In this document: piece by piece, positions 22,111-34,340 of the stretch | Numbering within the stretch: position 1 is the first letter of the stretch | How the letters are laid out: the number at the start of each line of letters is the position of its first letter | NCBI GenBank assembly: GCA_014529385.2 | Contig: CM043953.1 | Span: forward strand, 78,599,338-78,663,337 | Reading direction: 5' to 3' | Length of the DNA stretch: 64,000 nt | DNA from: Adiantum capillus-veneris | Taxonomy: Eukaryota; Streptophyta; Polypodiopsida; Polypodiales; Pteridaceae | Program-made: the position numbers and the translations under genes | Notes under the pieces: generated by a model | Told to the model about the DNA's origin: nothing | Database searches by the model: none | What the model saw: the letters and a program-made list of their open reading frames with translations, nothing else

Positions 22111-25100
22111 ATTGAAACATAGAGAGAAGCAAAGGTCCACCACTTGTCCAATCTAGGGTCCATTGAAACATGGAGAGAAGGATGCTCCACCATTTGTCCA
22201 AAATAGGCTCCATTGAAACATGAAGAGAAGCAAGATGCACCATGTCTTTGAGATGCTAGGCTCCATTGAAATACCTTAAACCCATGATATTTTGTATATG
22301 TGGGGTTTAAATTCAAGGTCCACCACTTGTCCAACCTATTATCCCTAGTAGCATGAGTGGTTTGGTCTCAAGATTCACCACTTTTCCACTCTATGTCATT
22401 ATATTAAGAAGATCTGGGTGTTAAGGTCCACCACTTGTCCAACCTATAAGGCTATATCTTAAATGGTATTATTTACCACCACTTGGAATGCACATGATGG
22501 GTTTTACATAGGGGTACGGTTCCAAGGTCCACCACTTGTCCAAGCTAACTCTATTGAAACATAGAGAGAATCAAAGGTCCACCACTTGTCCAAGCTAGGC
22601 TCCATTGAAACATGGAGAGAAGGATGCTCCACCATTTGTCCAAGCCAGGTTTGATTGAAACATGAAGAGAAGCAAGCTGCACCATGTCTCCAAAATGCTA
22701 GGCTCCATTGAAATATCTTAAACCCATGATATTTCGTACATGGGGGGTTTACATTCAAGGTCCACCACTTGTCCAACCTATTATCACTAGTAGCATGAGT
22801 GGTTTGATGTCAAGATTCACCACTTTTCTACTCTATGTCATTATATTAAGAAGATCTGGGTGTTAAGGTCCACCACTTGTCCAACCTATAAGGCTATATC
22901 TTAAAGGGTATTCTTTCTCACCACTTGGAATGACCATGATAGGTTTTACATGGGGGTTTGGTTCCAAGTTCCACCACTTGTCCAAGCTAACTCTATTGAA
23001 ACATAGAGAGAAGCAAAGGTCCACCACTTGTCTAAGCTAGGGTCCATTGAAACATGGAGAGAAGGATGCTCCACCATTTGTCCAAGATAGGCTCCATTGA
23101 AACATGAAGAGAAGCAAGCTGCACCATGTCTCCAAGATGCTAAGATCCATTGAAATACCTTAAACCCATGATATTTTGTACATGGGGAGTTTACATTCAA
23201 GGTCCACCACTTGTCCAACCTATTATCTCTAGTAGCATGAGTGGTTTGGTCTGAAGATTCACCACTTTTCCACTCTATGTCATTACGTTAAGAAGATCTG
23301 GGTGTTAAGGTCGACCACTTGTCCAACCTATAAGGGTATATCTTAAAGGGTATTCTTTCTCACCACTTGAAATGTCCATGATATGTTTTACATGGGGGTT
23401 TGGCTCCAAGGTCCACCACTTGTCCAAGCTAACTCTATTGAAACATAGAGAGAAACAAAGGTCCACCACTTGTCCAAGCTAGGCTCCATTGAAACATGGA
23501 GAGAAGGATCCTCTACCATTTGTCGAAGCTAACTCTATTGAAACATGGGGGGTTTACATTCAAGGTCCACCACTTGTCCAACCTATTAACGCTAGTAGCA
23601 TGAGTGGTTTGGTCTCAAGATTCACCACTTTTTCACTCTATGTCATTATATTAAGAATATTTGGGTGTTAAGGTCCACCACTTGTCCAACCTATAAGGCT
23701 ATATCTTAAGGGTTATTCTTTCTCACCACTTGGAGTGACCAGCATAGGTTTTACATGGGGGTTTTGTTTCAAGGTCCACCACTTGTCCAAGCTAACTCTA
23801 TTGAAACATAGAGAGAATCAAAGGTCCACCACTTGTCCAAGCTAGGGTCCATTGAAACATGGAGAGAAGGATGCTCCACCATTTGTCCAAGATACGCTCC
23901 ATTGAAACATGAAGAGAAGCAAGCTACACCATGTCTCCAAGATGCTAGGCTCCATTGAAATACCTCAAACCCATGATATTTTGTACATGGGGGGTTTACA
24001 TTCAAGGTCCACCACTTGTCCAACCTATTATCTCTAGTAGCATGAGTGGTTTGGTCTCAAGATTCACCATTTTTCCACTCTATGTCATTCTATTAAGAAT
24101 ATATGGGTGCTAAGGTCCACCACTTGTCCAACCTATAAGGCCATATCTTAAACTTTATTCTTTCTCACCACTTGGAGTTACCAAGATAGGTTTTACATGG
24201 GAGTTTGGTTCCAAGGCCCACCACTTGTCCAAGCTAACTCTATTGAAACATAGAGAGAAGCAAAGGTCCACCACTTGTCCAAGCTAGGCTCCATTGAAAC
24301 ATGGAGAGAAGGATGCTCCACCATTTGTCCAAGATAGGCTCCATTGAAACATGAAGGGAAGCAATCTGCACCATGTCTCCAAGATTCTAGGATCCATTGA
24401 AATACCTTAAACCCACGATATTGTTTACATGTGGGGTATAACGTCAAGGTCAGTCACTTTTCCAAGCTATTATCCCTAGTAGCATGAGTGGTTGGGTCTC
24501 AAGATTTACCACTTTTCCACTCTATGTCATTATATTATGAAGATCTAGGTTCTAAGGTCGACCACTTGTCCAACCTATAAGGCTAGATCTTAAAGGGTAT
24601 TATTTCTCACCACTTGGAATGACCATGATATGTTTTACATGGGGGTTTGGTTTCAAGGTCCACCACTTGTCCAAGCTAACTCTATGGAAACATAGAGAGA
24701 AGCAAAGGTCCACCACTTGTCCAAGCTAGGCTCCACTGAGACATTTAGAGAAGGATGATCCCCCATTGGTGGAAGATAGGCTTCATTGAAACATGAAAAG
24801 AAGCAAGTTGCACCATGTCTCCAAGATTCTAGGATCCATTGAAATACCTTAAACCCACGATATTGTTTACATGTGGGGTTTAACGTCAAGGTCAGTCACT
24901 TTTCCAAGCTATTATCCCTAGTAGCATGAGTGGTTTGGTCTCAAGATTCACCACTTTTCCACTCTATGTCATTATATAAAGAAGATCTAGGTGTTAAGGT
25001 CGACCACTTGTCCAACCTATAAGCGTATATCTTAAAGGGTATTCTTTCTCACCACTTGAAATGTCCATGATATGTTTTACATAGGGGTTTGGTTCCAAGG

Positions 25101-25999
25101 TCCACCACTTATCCAAGCTAACTTTATTCTTCTCATAGAGAGAAGCAAAAGGTCCACCACTTGTCCAAGCTAGGCTCCATTGAAACATGGAGAGAAGGAT
25201 GCTCCACCATTTGTCGAAGCTAACTCTATTGAAACATGGAAGGTTTACATTCAAGGTCCACCAGTTGTCCAACCTATTAACGCTAGTAGCATGAGGGGTT
25301 TGGTCTCAAGATTCACCACTTTTTCACTCTGTGTTATTATATTAAGAATATTTGGGTATTAAGGTCCACCACTTGTCCAACCTATAAGACTATATCTTAA
25401 TGGTTATTCTTTCTGACCACTTGGAGTGACCATGAAAGGTTTTACATGGGGGTTTGGTTCCAAGGTCCACCACTTGTCCAAGCTAACTCTATTCAAACAT
25501 AGAGAGAAGCAAAGGTCCACCACTTGTCTAAGCTAGGGTCTATTGAAACATGGAGAGAAGGATGCTCCACCATTTGTCCAAGATAGACTCCATTGAAACA
25601 TGAAGAGAAGCAAGCTGCACCATATCTCCAAGATTCTAGACTCCATCGAAATACCTTAAACCCACGTTATTTTGTACATGGGGAGTTTACATTCAAGATC
25701 AACAATTTGTCCAACTATTATCGCTAGTAGCATGAGTGGTTTTCTCTCAAGATTCACCACTTTTCCACTCTCTATCATTATATTAAGAATATTTGGGTGT
25801 TAAGGTCCACCACTTGTCCAACCTATAAGACTATATCTTAATGGTTATTCTTTCTCACCATTGAAAGACTATATCTTAATGGTTATCCCTAGCTATTATT
25901 GCTAGTAGCGTGAGCGTTTGGTCTCAAGATTCACCACTTTTATTAAGAATATGTGGGTGTTAAGGTCCACCACTTGTCCAACCTATAAGGCTACATCTT

Positions 26000-28900
26000 A
26001 AAGGTTATTCTTTCTTACTACTTGGAGTGACCATGATAGGTTTTACATGGGGGTTTGGTTCCAAGGTCCACCACTTGTCCAAGCTAACTCTATTGAAACA
26101 TAGAGAGAAGCAAAGGTCCACCCCTTGTCTAAGCTAGGGTCCATTGAAACATGGAGAGAAGGATGCTCCACCATTTGTCCAAGGTAGGCTCCATTGAAAC
26201 ATGAGGAGAATCAAGGTGCACCATGACTCCAAGATGCTAGGCTCCATTGAAAAACATTAAACCCATGATATGTCGTAGATGAGGGGTTTACATTCAAGGT
26301 CCAACACTTGTCCAAGCTATTATTGGTAGTAGCCTGAGTGGTTTGGTCTTAAGATTCACCAATTTTCCACTCTATGTCATTATATTAAGAATATGCGCGT
26401 GTTAAGGTCCACCACTTGTCCAACCTATAAGGCTACATCTTAAAGGTTATTCTTTATTACCACTTGGAGTGACCATGATAGGTTTTACATGGGGGTTTGG
26501 TTCCAAGGTCCACCACTTGTCCAAGCTAACTCTATTGAAACATAGAGAGAAACAAAGGTCCACCACTTGTCCAAGCTAGGGTCCATTGAAACATGGAGAG
26601 AAGGATGCTCCACCATTTGTCCAAGATAGGCTCCATTGAAACATGACGAGAATCAAGCTGCACCATGTCTCCAAGATGCTAGGCTCCATCGAAATACATT
26701 AAACCCACGATATTTCGTAGATGAGGGGTTTACATTCAAGGTCCACCACTTGTCCAAGCTATTATTGCTAGTAGCCTGAGTGGTTTGGTCTCAAGATTCA
26801 CCACTTTTATTAAGAATATGTGGGTGTTAAGGTCCACCACTTGTCCAACCTATAAGGCTACATCTTAAAGGTTATTCTTTCTTACTACTTGGAGTGACCA
26901 TGATAGGTTTTACATGGGGGTTTGGTTCCAAGGTCCACCACTTGTCCAAGCTAACTCTATTGAAACATAGAGAGAAGCAAAGGTCCACCCCTTGTCTAAG
27001 CTAGGGTCCATTGAAACATGGAGATAAGGATGCTCCACCATTTGTCCAAGATACGCTCCATTGAAACATGAAGAGAAGCAAGCTACACCATGTCTCCAAG
27101 ATGCTAGGCTCCATTGAAATACCTATAACCCATGATATTTTGTACATGGGGGGTTTACATTCAAGGTCCACACTTGTCCAAGCTATTATTGCTAGTAGCC
27201 TGAGTGGTTTGGTCTCAAGATTCACCAATTTTCCACTCTATGTCATTATATTAAGAATATGCGCGTGTTAAGGTCCACCACTTGTCCAACCTATAAGGCT
27301 ACATCTTAAAGGTTATTCTTTATTACCACTTGGAGTGACCATGATAGGTTTTACATGGGGGTTTGGTTCCAAGGTCCACCACTTGTCCAAGCTAACTCTA
27401 TTGAAACATAGAGAGAAACAAAGGTCCACCACTTGTCCAAGCTAGGGTCCATTGAAACATGGAGAGAAGGATGCTCCACCATTTGTCCAAGATAGGATCC
27501 ATTGAAACATGACGAGAAGCAAGCTGCACCATGTCTCCAAGATGCTAGGCTCCATCGAAATACATTAAACCCACGATATTTCGTAGATGAGGGGTTTACA
27601 TTCAAGGTCCACCACTTGTCCAAGCTATTATTGCTAGTAGCCTGAGTGGTTTGGTCTCAAGATTCACCACTTTTATTAAGAATATGTGGGTGTTAAGGTC
27701 CACCACTTGTCCAACCTATAAGGCTACATCTTAAAGGTTATTCTTTCTTACTACTTGGAGTGACCATGATAGGTTTTACATGGGGGTTTGGTTCCAAGGT
27801 CCACCACTTGTCCAAGCTAACTCTATTGAAACATAGAGAGAAGCAAAGGTCCACCCCTTGTCTAAGCTAGGGTCCATTGAAACATGGAGAGAAGGATGCT
27901 CCACCATTTGTCCAAGATAGGCTCCATTGAAACATGAAGAGAAGCAAGCTGCACCATGTCTCCAAGATGCTAGGCTCCATTGAAAAACATTAAACCCACG
28001 ATATTTTGTAGATGGGGGTTTACATTCAAGGTCCACACTTGTCCAAGCTATTATTGCTAGTAGCCTGAGTGGTTTGGTCTCAAGATTCACCACTTTTCCA
28101 CTCTATGTCATTATATTAAGAATATGCGTGTTAAGGTCCACCACTTGTCCAACCTATAAGGCTACATCTTAAAGGTTATTCTTTATTACCACTTGGAGTG
28201 ACCATGATAGGTTTTACATGGGGGTTTGGTTCCAAGGTCCACCACTTGTCCAAGCTAACTCTATTGAAACATAGAGAGAAACAAAGGTCCACCACTTGTC
28301 CAAGCTAGGGTCCATTGAAACATGGAGAGAAGGATGCTCCACCATTTGTCCAAGATAGGATCCATTGAAACATGACGAGAAGCAAGCTGCACCATGTCTC
28401 CAAGATGCTAGGCTCCATCGAAATACATTAAACCCACGATATTTCGTAGATGAGGGGTTTACATTCAAGGTCCACCACTTGTCCAAGCTATTATTGCTAG
28501 TAGCCTGAGTGGTTTGGTCTCAAGATTCACCACTTTTATTAAGAATATGTGGGTGTTAAGGTCCACCACTTGTCCAACCTATAAGGCTACATCTTAAAGG
28601 TTATTCTTTCTTACTACTTGGAGTGACCATGATAGGTTTTACATGGGGGTTTGGTTCCAAGGTCCACCACTTGTCCAAGCTAACTCTATTGAAACATAGA
28701 GAGAAGCAAAGGTCCACCCCTTGTCTAAGCTAGGGTCCATTGAAACATGGAGAGAAGGATGCTCCACCATTTGTCCAAGGTAGGCTCCATTGAAACATGA
28801 GGAGAAGCAAGGTGCACCATGTCTCCAAGATGCTAGGCTCCATCGAAAAACATTAAACCCACGATATGTCGTAGATGAGGGGTTTACATTCAAGGTCCAC

Positions 28901-31080
28901 ACTTGTCCAAGCTATTATTGCTAGTAGCCTGAGTGGTTTGGTCTCAAGATTCACCACTTTTCCACTCTATGTCATTATATTAAGAATATGCGCGTGTTAA
29001 GGTCCACCACTTGTCCAACCTATAAGGCTACATCTTAAAGGTTATTCTTTATTACCACTTGGAGTGACCATGATAGGTTTTACATGGGGGTTTGGTTCCA
29101 AGGTCCACCACTTGTCCAAGCTAACTCTATTGAAACATAGAGAGAAACAAAGGTCCACCACTTGTCCAAGCTAGGGTCCATTGAAACATGGAGAGAAGGA
29201 TGCTCCACCATTTGTCCAAGATAGGATCCATTGAAACATGACGAGAAGCAAGCTGCACCATGTCTCCAAGATGCTAGGCTCCATCGAAATACATTAAACC
29301 CACGATATTTCGTAGATGAGGGGTTTACATTCAAGGTCCACCACTTGTCCAAGCTATTATTGCTAGTAGCCTGAGTGGTTTGGTCTCAAGATTCACCACT
29401 TTTATTAAGAATATGTGGGTGTTAAGGTCCACCACTTGTCCAACCTATAAGGCTACATCTTAAAGGTTATTCTTTCTTACTACTTGGAGTGACCATGATA
29501 GGTTTTACATGGGGGTTTGGTTCCAAGGTCCACCACTTGTCCAAGCTAACTCTATTGAAACATAGAGAGAAGCAAAGGTCCACCCCTTGTCTAAGCTAGG
29601 GTCCATTGAAACATGGAGAGAAGGATGCTCCACCATTTGTCCAAGGTAGGCTCCATTCAAACATGAGGAGAAGCAAGGTGCACCATGTCTCCAAGATGCT
29701 AAGCTCCATTGAAAAACATTAAACCCACGATATGTCGTAGATGAGGGGTGTACATTCAAGGTCCACCACTTGTCCAAGCTATTATTGCTAGTAGCCTGAG
29801 TGGTTTGGTCTCAAGAGTCACCACTTTTCCACTCTATGTCATTATATTAAGAATATGCGCGTGTTAAGGTCCACCACTTGTCCAACCTATAAGGCTACAT
29901 CTTAAAGGTTATTCTTTATTACCACTTGGAGTGACCATGATAGGTTTTACATGGGGGTTTGCTTCCAAGGTCCACCACTTGTCCAAGCTAACTCTATTGA
30001 AACATAGAGAGAAACAAAGGTCCACCACTTGTCCAAGCTAGGGTCCATTGAAACATGGAGAGAAGGATGCTCCACCATTTGTCCAAGATAGGCTCCATTG
30101 AAACATGACGAGAAGCAAGCTGCACCATGTCTCCAAGATGCTAGGCTCCATCGAAATACATTAAACCCACGATATTTCGTAGATGAGGGGTTTACATTGT
30201 CCAAGCTATTATTGCTAGTAGCCTGAGTGGTTTGGTCTCAAGATTCACCACTTTTATTAAGAATATGTGGGTGTTAAGGTCCACCACTTGTCCAACCTAT
30301 AAGGCTACATCTTAAAGGTTATTCTTTCTTACTACTTGGAGTGACCATGATAGGTTTTACATGGGGGTTTGGTTCCAAGGTCCACCACTTGTCCAAGCTA
30401 ACTCTATTGAAACATAGAGAGAAGCAAAGGTCCACCCCTTGTCTAAGCTAGGGTCCATTGAAACATGGAGAGAAGGATGCTCCACCATTTGTGTAAGGTA
30501 GGCTCCATTGAAACATGAGGAGAAGCAAGGTGCACCATGTCTCCAAGATGCTAGGCTCCATCGAAAAACATTAAACCCACGATATGTCGTAGATGAGGGG
30601 TTTACAGTCAAGGTCCACCACTTGTCCAAGCTATTATTGCTAGTAGCCTGAGTGGTTTGGTCTCAAGATTCACCACTTTTCCACTCTATGTCATTAAATT
30701 AAGAATATGCGCGTGTTAAGGTCCACCACTTGTCCAACCTATAAGGCTACATCTTAAAGGTTATTCTTTATTACCACTTAGAGTGACCATGATAGGTTTT
30801 ACATGGGGGTTTGCTTCCAAGGTCCACCACTTGTCCAAGCTAACTCTATTGAAACATAGAGAGAAACAAAGGTCCACCACTTGTCCAAGCTAGGGTCCAT
30901 TGAAACATGGAGAGAAGGATGCTCCACCATTTGTCGAAGCTAACTCTATTGAAACATGGGGGGTTTACATTCAAGGTCCACCACTTGTCCAAGCTATTAG
31001 TGCTAGTAGCATGAGTGGTTTTGTCTCAAGATTCACCACTTTTTCACTCTATGTCATTATATTAAGAATATGCGCGTGTT
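26000..31080 (+). repeat. Higher-order dimer repeat (~866 bp) core of array E
   Basis: Monomer landmarks (TTTTACATGGGGGTTTG) fall at about 26,039, 26,478, 26,907, 27,346, 27,772, 28,209, 28,635, 29,076, 29,501, 29,942, 30,353 and 30,795. Spacings alternate between about 425-430 and 437-442, with one 411. Two monomer types alternate. Type A follows TTACTACTTGG and contains CCACCCCTTGTCTAAGC. Type B follows TTACCACTTGG and contains AAACAAAGGTCCACCACTTG. This is a dimeric higher-order repeat, homogenised relative to its flanks. Confidence 0.9.
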
Positions 31081-31790
31081 AAGGTCCACCACTTGTCCAA
31101 CCTATAAGGCTATATCTTAAAGGTTATTCTTTCTCACCACTTGGAGTGACCATGATAGGTTTTAAATGGGGGTTTGGTTCCAAGGTCCACCACTTGTCCA
31201 AGCTAACTCTATTGAATAATAGAGAGAAGTAAAGGTCCACCACTTGTCAAGCTAGGGTCCATTGAAACATGGAGAGAAGGATGCTCCACCATTTGTCCAA
31301 GATAGGCTCCATTGAAACATGAAGAGAAGCAAGATGCACGATGTCTCCAAGATGCTAGGCTCCATCGAAATACCTTAAACCCACGATATTTCGTAGATGG
31401 GGGGTTTACTTTCAAGGTCCACCACTTGTCCAAGCTATTATCGCTAGTAGCATGGTTTGGTCTCAAGATTCACCAGTTTTCCACTCTATGTCATTATATG
31501 AAGAATATCTGGGTGTTAAGGTCCACCACTTGTCCAACCTATAAGGCTATATTCTAAATGATATTTTTTTTTACCACTTGGAATGTGCATGATATGTTTT
31601 ACATGGGGTTTTATTCCAAGGTCCACCACTTGTCCAAGCTAGATCTATTACATATATATTATACATACAATATTCAACTAGATTCCCTACCTATCATGTC
31701 CAGTAGCATGGATGCTCTAGCTTGAAGGTCCACCACTTGTCCAACCTATACTCTCTTATGTAAGGGAGATCTCGCTATAAATTCAAAACC

Positions 31791-31860
31791 TTCCCGCCTA
31801 AATTTAAAATATCCCTCCCAAATCTTAAATATCCCGCCTAAATTTTAAACTATCCCGCCC
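31791..31860. promoter_or_regulatory. Cluster of CCCGCC (E2F-like) sites, 20-21 bp spacing
   Basis: TTCCCGCC at 31,791, ATCCCTCCC at 31,811, ATCCCGCC at 31,831 and ATCCCGCCC at 31,852 sit in an AT-rich island just past the array. The E2F/DP consensus in plants is TTTSSCGC-like, so these are near matches. The regular 20-21 bp spacing is about two helical turns. They lie about 470 bp upstream of the predicted TATA box of the transposase gene. Their regulatory role is inferred. Confidence 0.4.
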
Positions 31861-32135
31861 AAATTTTAAAATTCAAACTTTTTTATAAAAATTTAAATTT
31901 TACTACTTAAATTTAAAATATTCCATGCAAAATTGATTTTAAATTCAAGTTTACCACAAAAAGATATCATTATACCACCTAAATTCAAATATGCAAACCT
32001 CAAATCATTATATTGTACATAAATTCAAACAAATTCAAATTAACAAGCCTAAACTGATATTAGTTTGCATAGATATGAATTTATCACACCTAAATTATGT
32101 CACCATGTTAGAGAGAGTGGTTAGAGAATTTGAAC

Positions 32136-32470
32136 AAGGTCCACCACTTGTCCAACCTAGATACCAAGAAGGATTGAGTGTACAAGGTATTGTTTGGAGG
32201 TCCTTATAGTCCATTGGTCTCAAGGTCCACCACTTGTGGTAAGGGTCACCAAAAAGTGTATATATTCATCCAAAGAAATACACGTATTTTTGGTCTACAT
32301 GTCCTAGTTTAAACCATTTATGTCCATTAGGTGTATCACTAAACAACACTACTATTTTTGAGAAACAGAAGTTACAATCATATCTACAAATGGATTAGAG
32401 GAAAATCAGCTCAGCATACATCCAGAACTCGCTACAAGAATCGACTTTAACAGATCACGCAAGTAAGTCT
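32136..32470 (+). promoter_or_regulatory. Predicted promoter and non-coding first exon of transposase gene
   Basis: A full GTCCA motif lies at about 32,136-32,156, and a partial one (GGTCCACCACTTGTGG) at about 32,224-32,239. A TATATATT box follows at 32,259-32,266. About 200 bp further a strong donor, GCAA|GTAAGT, has its GT at 32,463. The coding exon has an acceptor (TTTTTACTTACAG) ending at 36,326, so a 5' non-coding exon of roughly 32,290-32,462 and a 3.86-kb intron would fit. All elements are conserved in the second copy (58,145-58,355). Transcript data would decide. Confidence 0.4.
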
Positions 32471-32639
32471 TCCATTCAATTTTACTAGTATTACAATGTG
32501 TTAGTTATTTGTGATATTTATGTATGTATATATACTATGTGTGCATATCGTAATTAAGTGTAATTGTGTATCTGCATTATGTATGAGTATTACAATGAAA
32601 TAACACAAATATACATACATACACATAGATAACACAGAC

Positions 32640-33035
32640 GCACACATACATGAGCATGTATTTTCAAGAGAGAGATAGCAAATACAGAGATAGATAGATA
32701 GAGAGAGAGAGAGAGATAAATAACTGTTTTTTAGAGAGAGGAGAGAGAAAGATAACAGATTTCACTGTGTTTATGTATGTGGAAGAGAGGAAGACGATGT
32801 ATGGGAATATGTGCACGTATTTTCAAGAGAGAGACAACAAGATAACAGATTTCATTGTGGTTATGTATGTGGAAGTGAGGAAGACGATGTGTGGGAATAT
32901 GTGCATGTATTTTCAAGAGAGAGACAGCAAGATAACAGATTTCACTGTGGTTATGTATGTGGAAGAGAGGAAGACGATGTGTGGGAATATGTGTATGTGT
33001 GCGGGGATACTTTTAAACTATGTATCTCTGTCTTT
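32640..33035. repeat. GA-rich tract and exact 90-bp tandem repeat (3 units)
   Basis: A (GATA/GA)n tract at about 32,690-32,716 is followed by three tandem units. They are marked by GATAACAGAT at 32,751, 32,841 and 32,931, giving a period of exactly 90 bp. The period is a multiple of three, so a plus-strand frame stays open, but the peptide looks like low-complexity translation. The region lies inside the proposed 5' intron of the transposase gene. Confidence 0.85.
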
Positions 33036-33573
33036 TGACGAGAGAGTGTGTGTGCAAGAAGAGTTACAGAGAACCATCTTCTCTATATGGAGAAAGACAG
33101 AGAGTGAGAGAAAGAGAAATACCTGTTTTTTCTCTATTCGTGAGGTGTGCAATGTCTCCTGAGAAGACTGCCCGATCCTGCCCTTCTGGAAAGCGTTGTG
33201 TACGCTGCTGTTTCTTTGTCTTGTGCGCGAACTTTCAATCCTGTGCACTCCACCTGTGTGTTGTGTACGATGCCGAGCTTGCTCCTCTACGCGCGCGTAT
33301 ACTCCAACTGTGTGCGATCCGTGTGCGCTTTCTGTGTTTTTGCTGCTCGCCTGCTTTCTCTGTGTGCGTTTCTCGTGCGCTCTCTGTGTGTCTGATCTTG
33401 ATAGGGTTTATTAGAATGCCACGTATGCTACAAGTCCATGTTTTATCATAGGATTAAAAAAAACAAAAGCAATATAAAAAATTAACCAATTCACACGGCC
33501 AAAATTAAAGAAATCATGGTTGAAAATATGAAAAACATGCATAACTCTATACTTAAAGAAATCTGCCGCCCCT

Positions 33574-33720
33574 TGACCCCGCCCGGGGCGCTGCCCCGGA
33601 CCCCGCCCAGAACAATATCCCAAAATCAACCTCCCAAGCCCCGCCATCGAGAGCGCTATATTCCACATCCCCATCAAGAGCGCTACCCCCAAACCTCACG
33701 TGGAAGCGCTGCCTTGTCAC
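33574..33720. repeat. GC-rich dyad and AGCGCT-repeat segment
   Basis: A strongly GC-rich patch in AT-rich surroundings contains the perfect dyad CCGGGGC-GCT-GCCCCGG (33,583-33,599) flanked by CCCCGCC-type repeats. Three GAGCGCT/AAGCGCT palindromes follow, spaced about 27-29 bp apart (near 33,650, 33,678 and 33,706). The second copy (59,460-59,610) has an extra A-rich insertion just upstream and shortened C runs. Confidence 0.7.
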
Positions 33721-34340
33721 CCCATTGTGGCATTGCCCTAAGACCCCGCATCTGGAGTGCTAAATGGGAACATTCTTCATTAGTGAAATTTTGAACATAA
33801 ATTATATTAGCATATACTTAAATATAATACAAATATTAACATATTAGCTATACTACTAATTTACTATAGCAGTTCTAGATTATGTCCCATACTATATTTA
33901 AGGTGCCAAAGGTTTGGCCTTATGGTCCTAGATTTAGCCAAGTGGTCAACACATATAGGACCAAGTGCACACTGTGCCACAAAACTTGGCCACCACTTCA
34001 CTTGCCAAAGTTTAGGCCACATGGTCAATCCTAACTTTCCAATGTTCTTATTATGTCACCTTTTGCCTCGTGGAAAACCTAGGCTTGTTTTCACATACTC
34101 AGGCACTTCAAGCCACAATAAATTGTCATTACTCTTCGACAACCCTTTTGTTCAAGTCTTTGAAAAAACATTGTTTAAGGCCACCCTAAACCATTTTCAT
34201 TTAGGGGTGTCTAAAACTAGCTTTTTGGCAATTCGAGAAGAAAATGGTCAAAGTTTTATACTTAGTTTTAACCACTTGACCAATTCAAATATTGGAAAGC
34301 AAGGTCTTGTAATACTTTTCTTTGGACATCACACATTAAA
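33720..34340. other. Intronic spacer, no supported gene
   Basis: This contains a 150-codon plus-strand frame (33,922-34,374) preserved with only a couple of changes in the second copy. Its text includes motif-like phrases (CCAAGTGGTCAAC, GGCCACCACTTCACTTG) and its end runs into the array motif, so I read it as diverged repeat rather than coding sequence. It sits within the proposed 5' intron of the transposase gene. Confidence 0.4.

Larger units (their letters stand above)
21945..31770 (+). repeat. GTCCA-motif array E (forward, ~430-bp monomers)
   Basis: About 10 kb is made of ~430-bp monomers. Each has roughly four copies of GGTCCACCACTTGTCCAA-type motifs separated by dyad segments of about 51 bp spacing, plus two conserved spacers (a CCTATAAGGCTA...TTACATGGGGGTTTGG segment and a CTAGTAGCATGAGTGGTTTGG segment). 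Monomers are diverged between 22 and 26 kb and near-identical between 26 and 31 kb. No gene is supported; minus-strand frames of 85-105 codons recur once per monomer and are translations of the repeat. The array ends near 31,770 after a truncated monomer. Confidence 0.95.

Noticed and set aside
22107..30629. Family of 85-105 codon minus-strand frames, one per monomer, with recurring DKWWT and AWTSGG peptides
   Set aside because: They are direct translations of the array motif, vary with monomer type, lack consistent starts or splice signals, and track DNA-level homogenisation. I do not treat them as proteins.
26000..31080. Centromeric satellite
   Set aside because: A higher-order pattern exists, but the array is only about 10 kb, lies between genes, and is linked to related arrays around them.
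21945..31770. CRISPR-like array
   Set aside because: Motif spacing is regular, but the intervals are themselves repeated, not unique spacers. The context is a eukaryotic, spliced genome with no cas genes.
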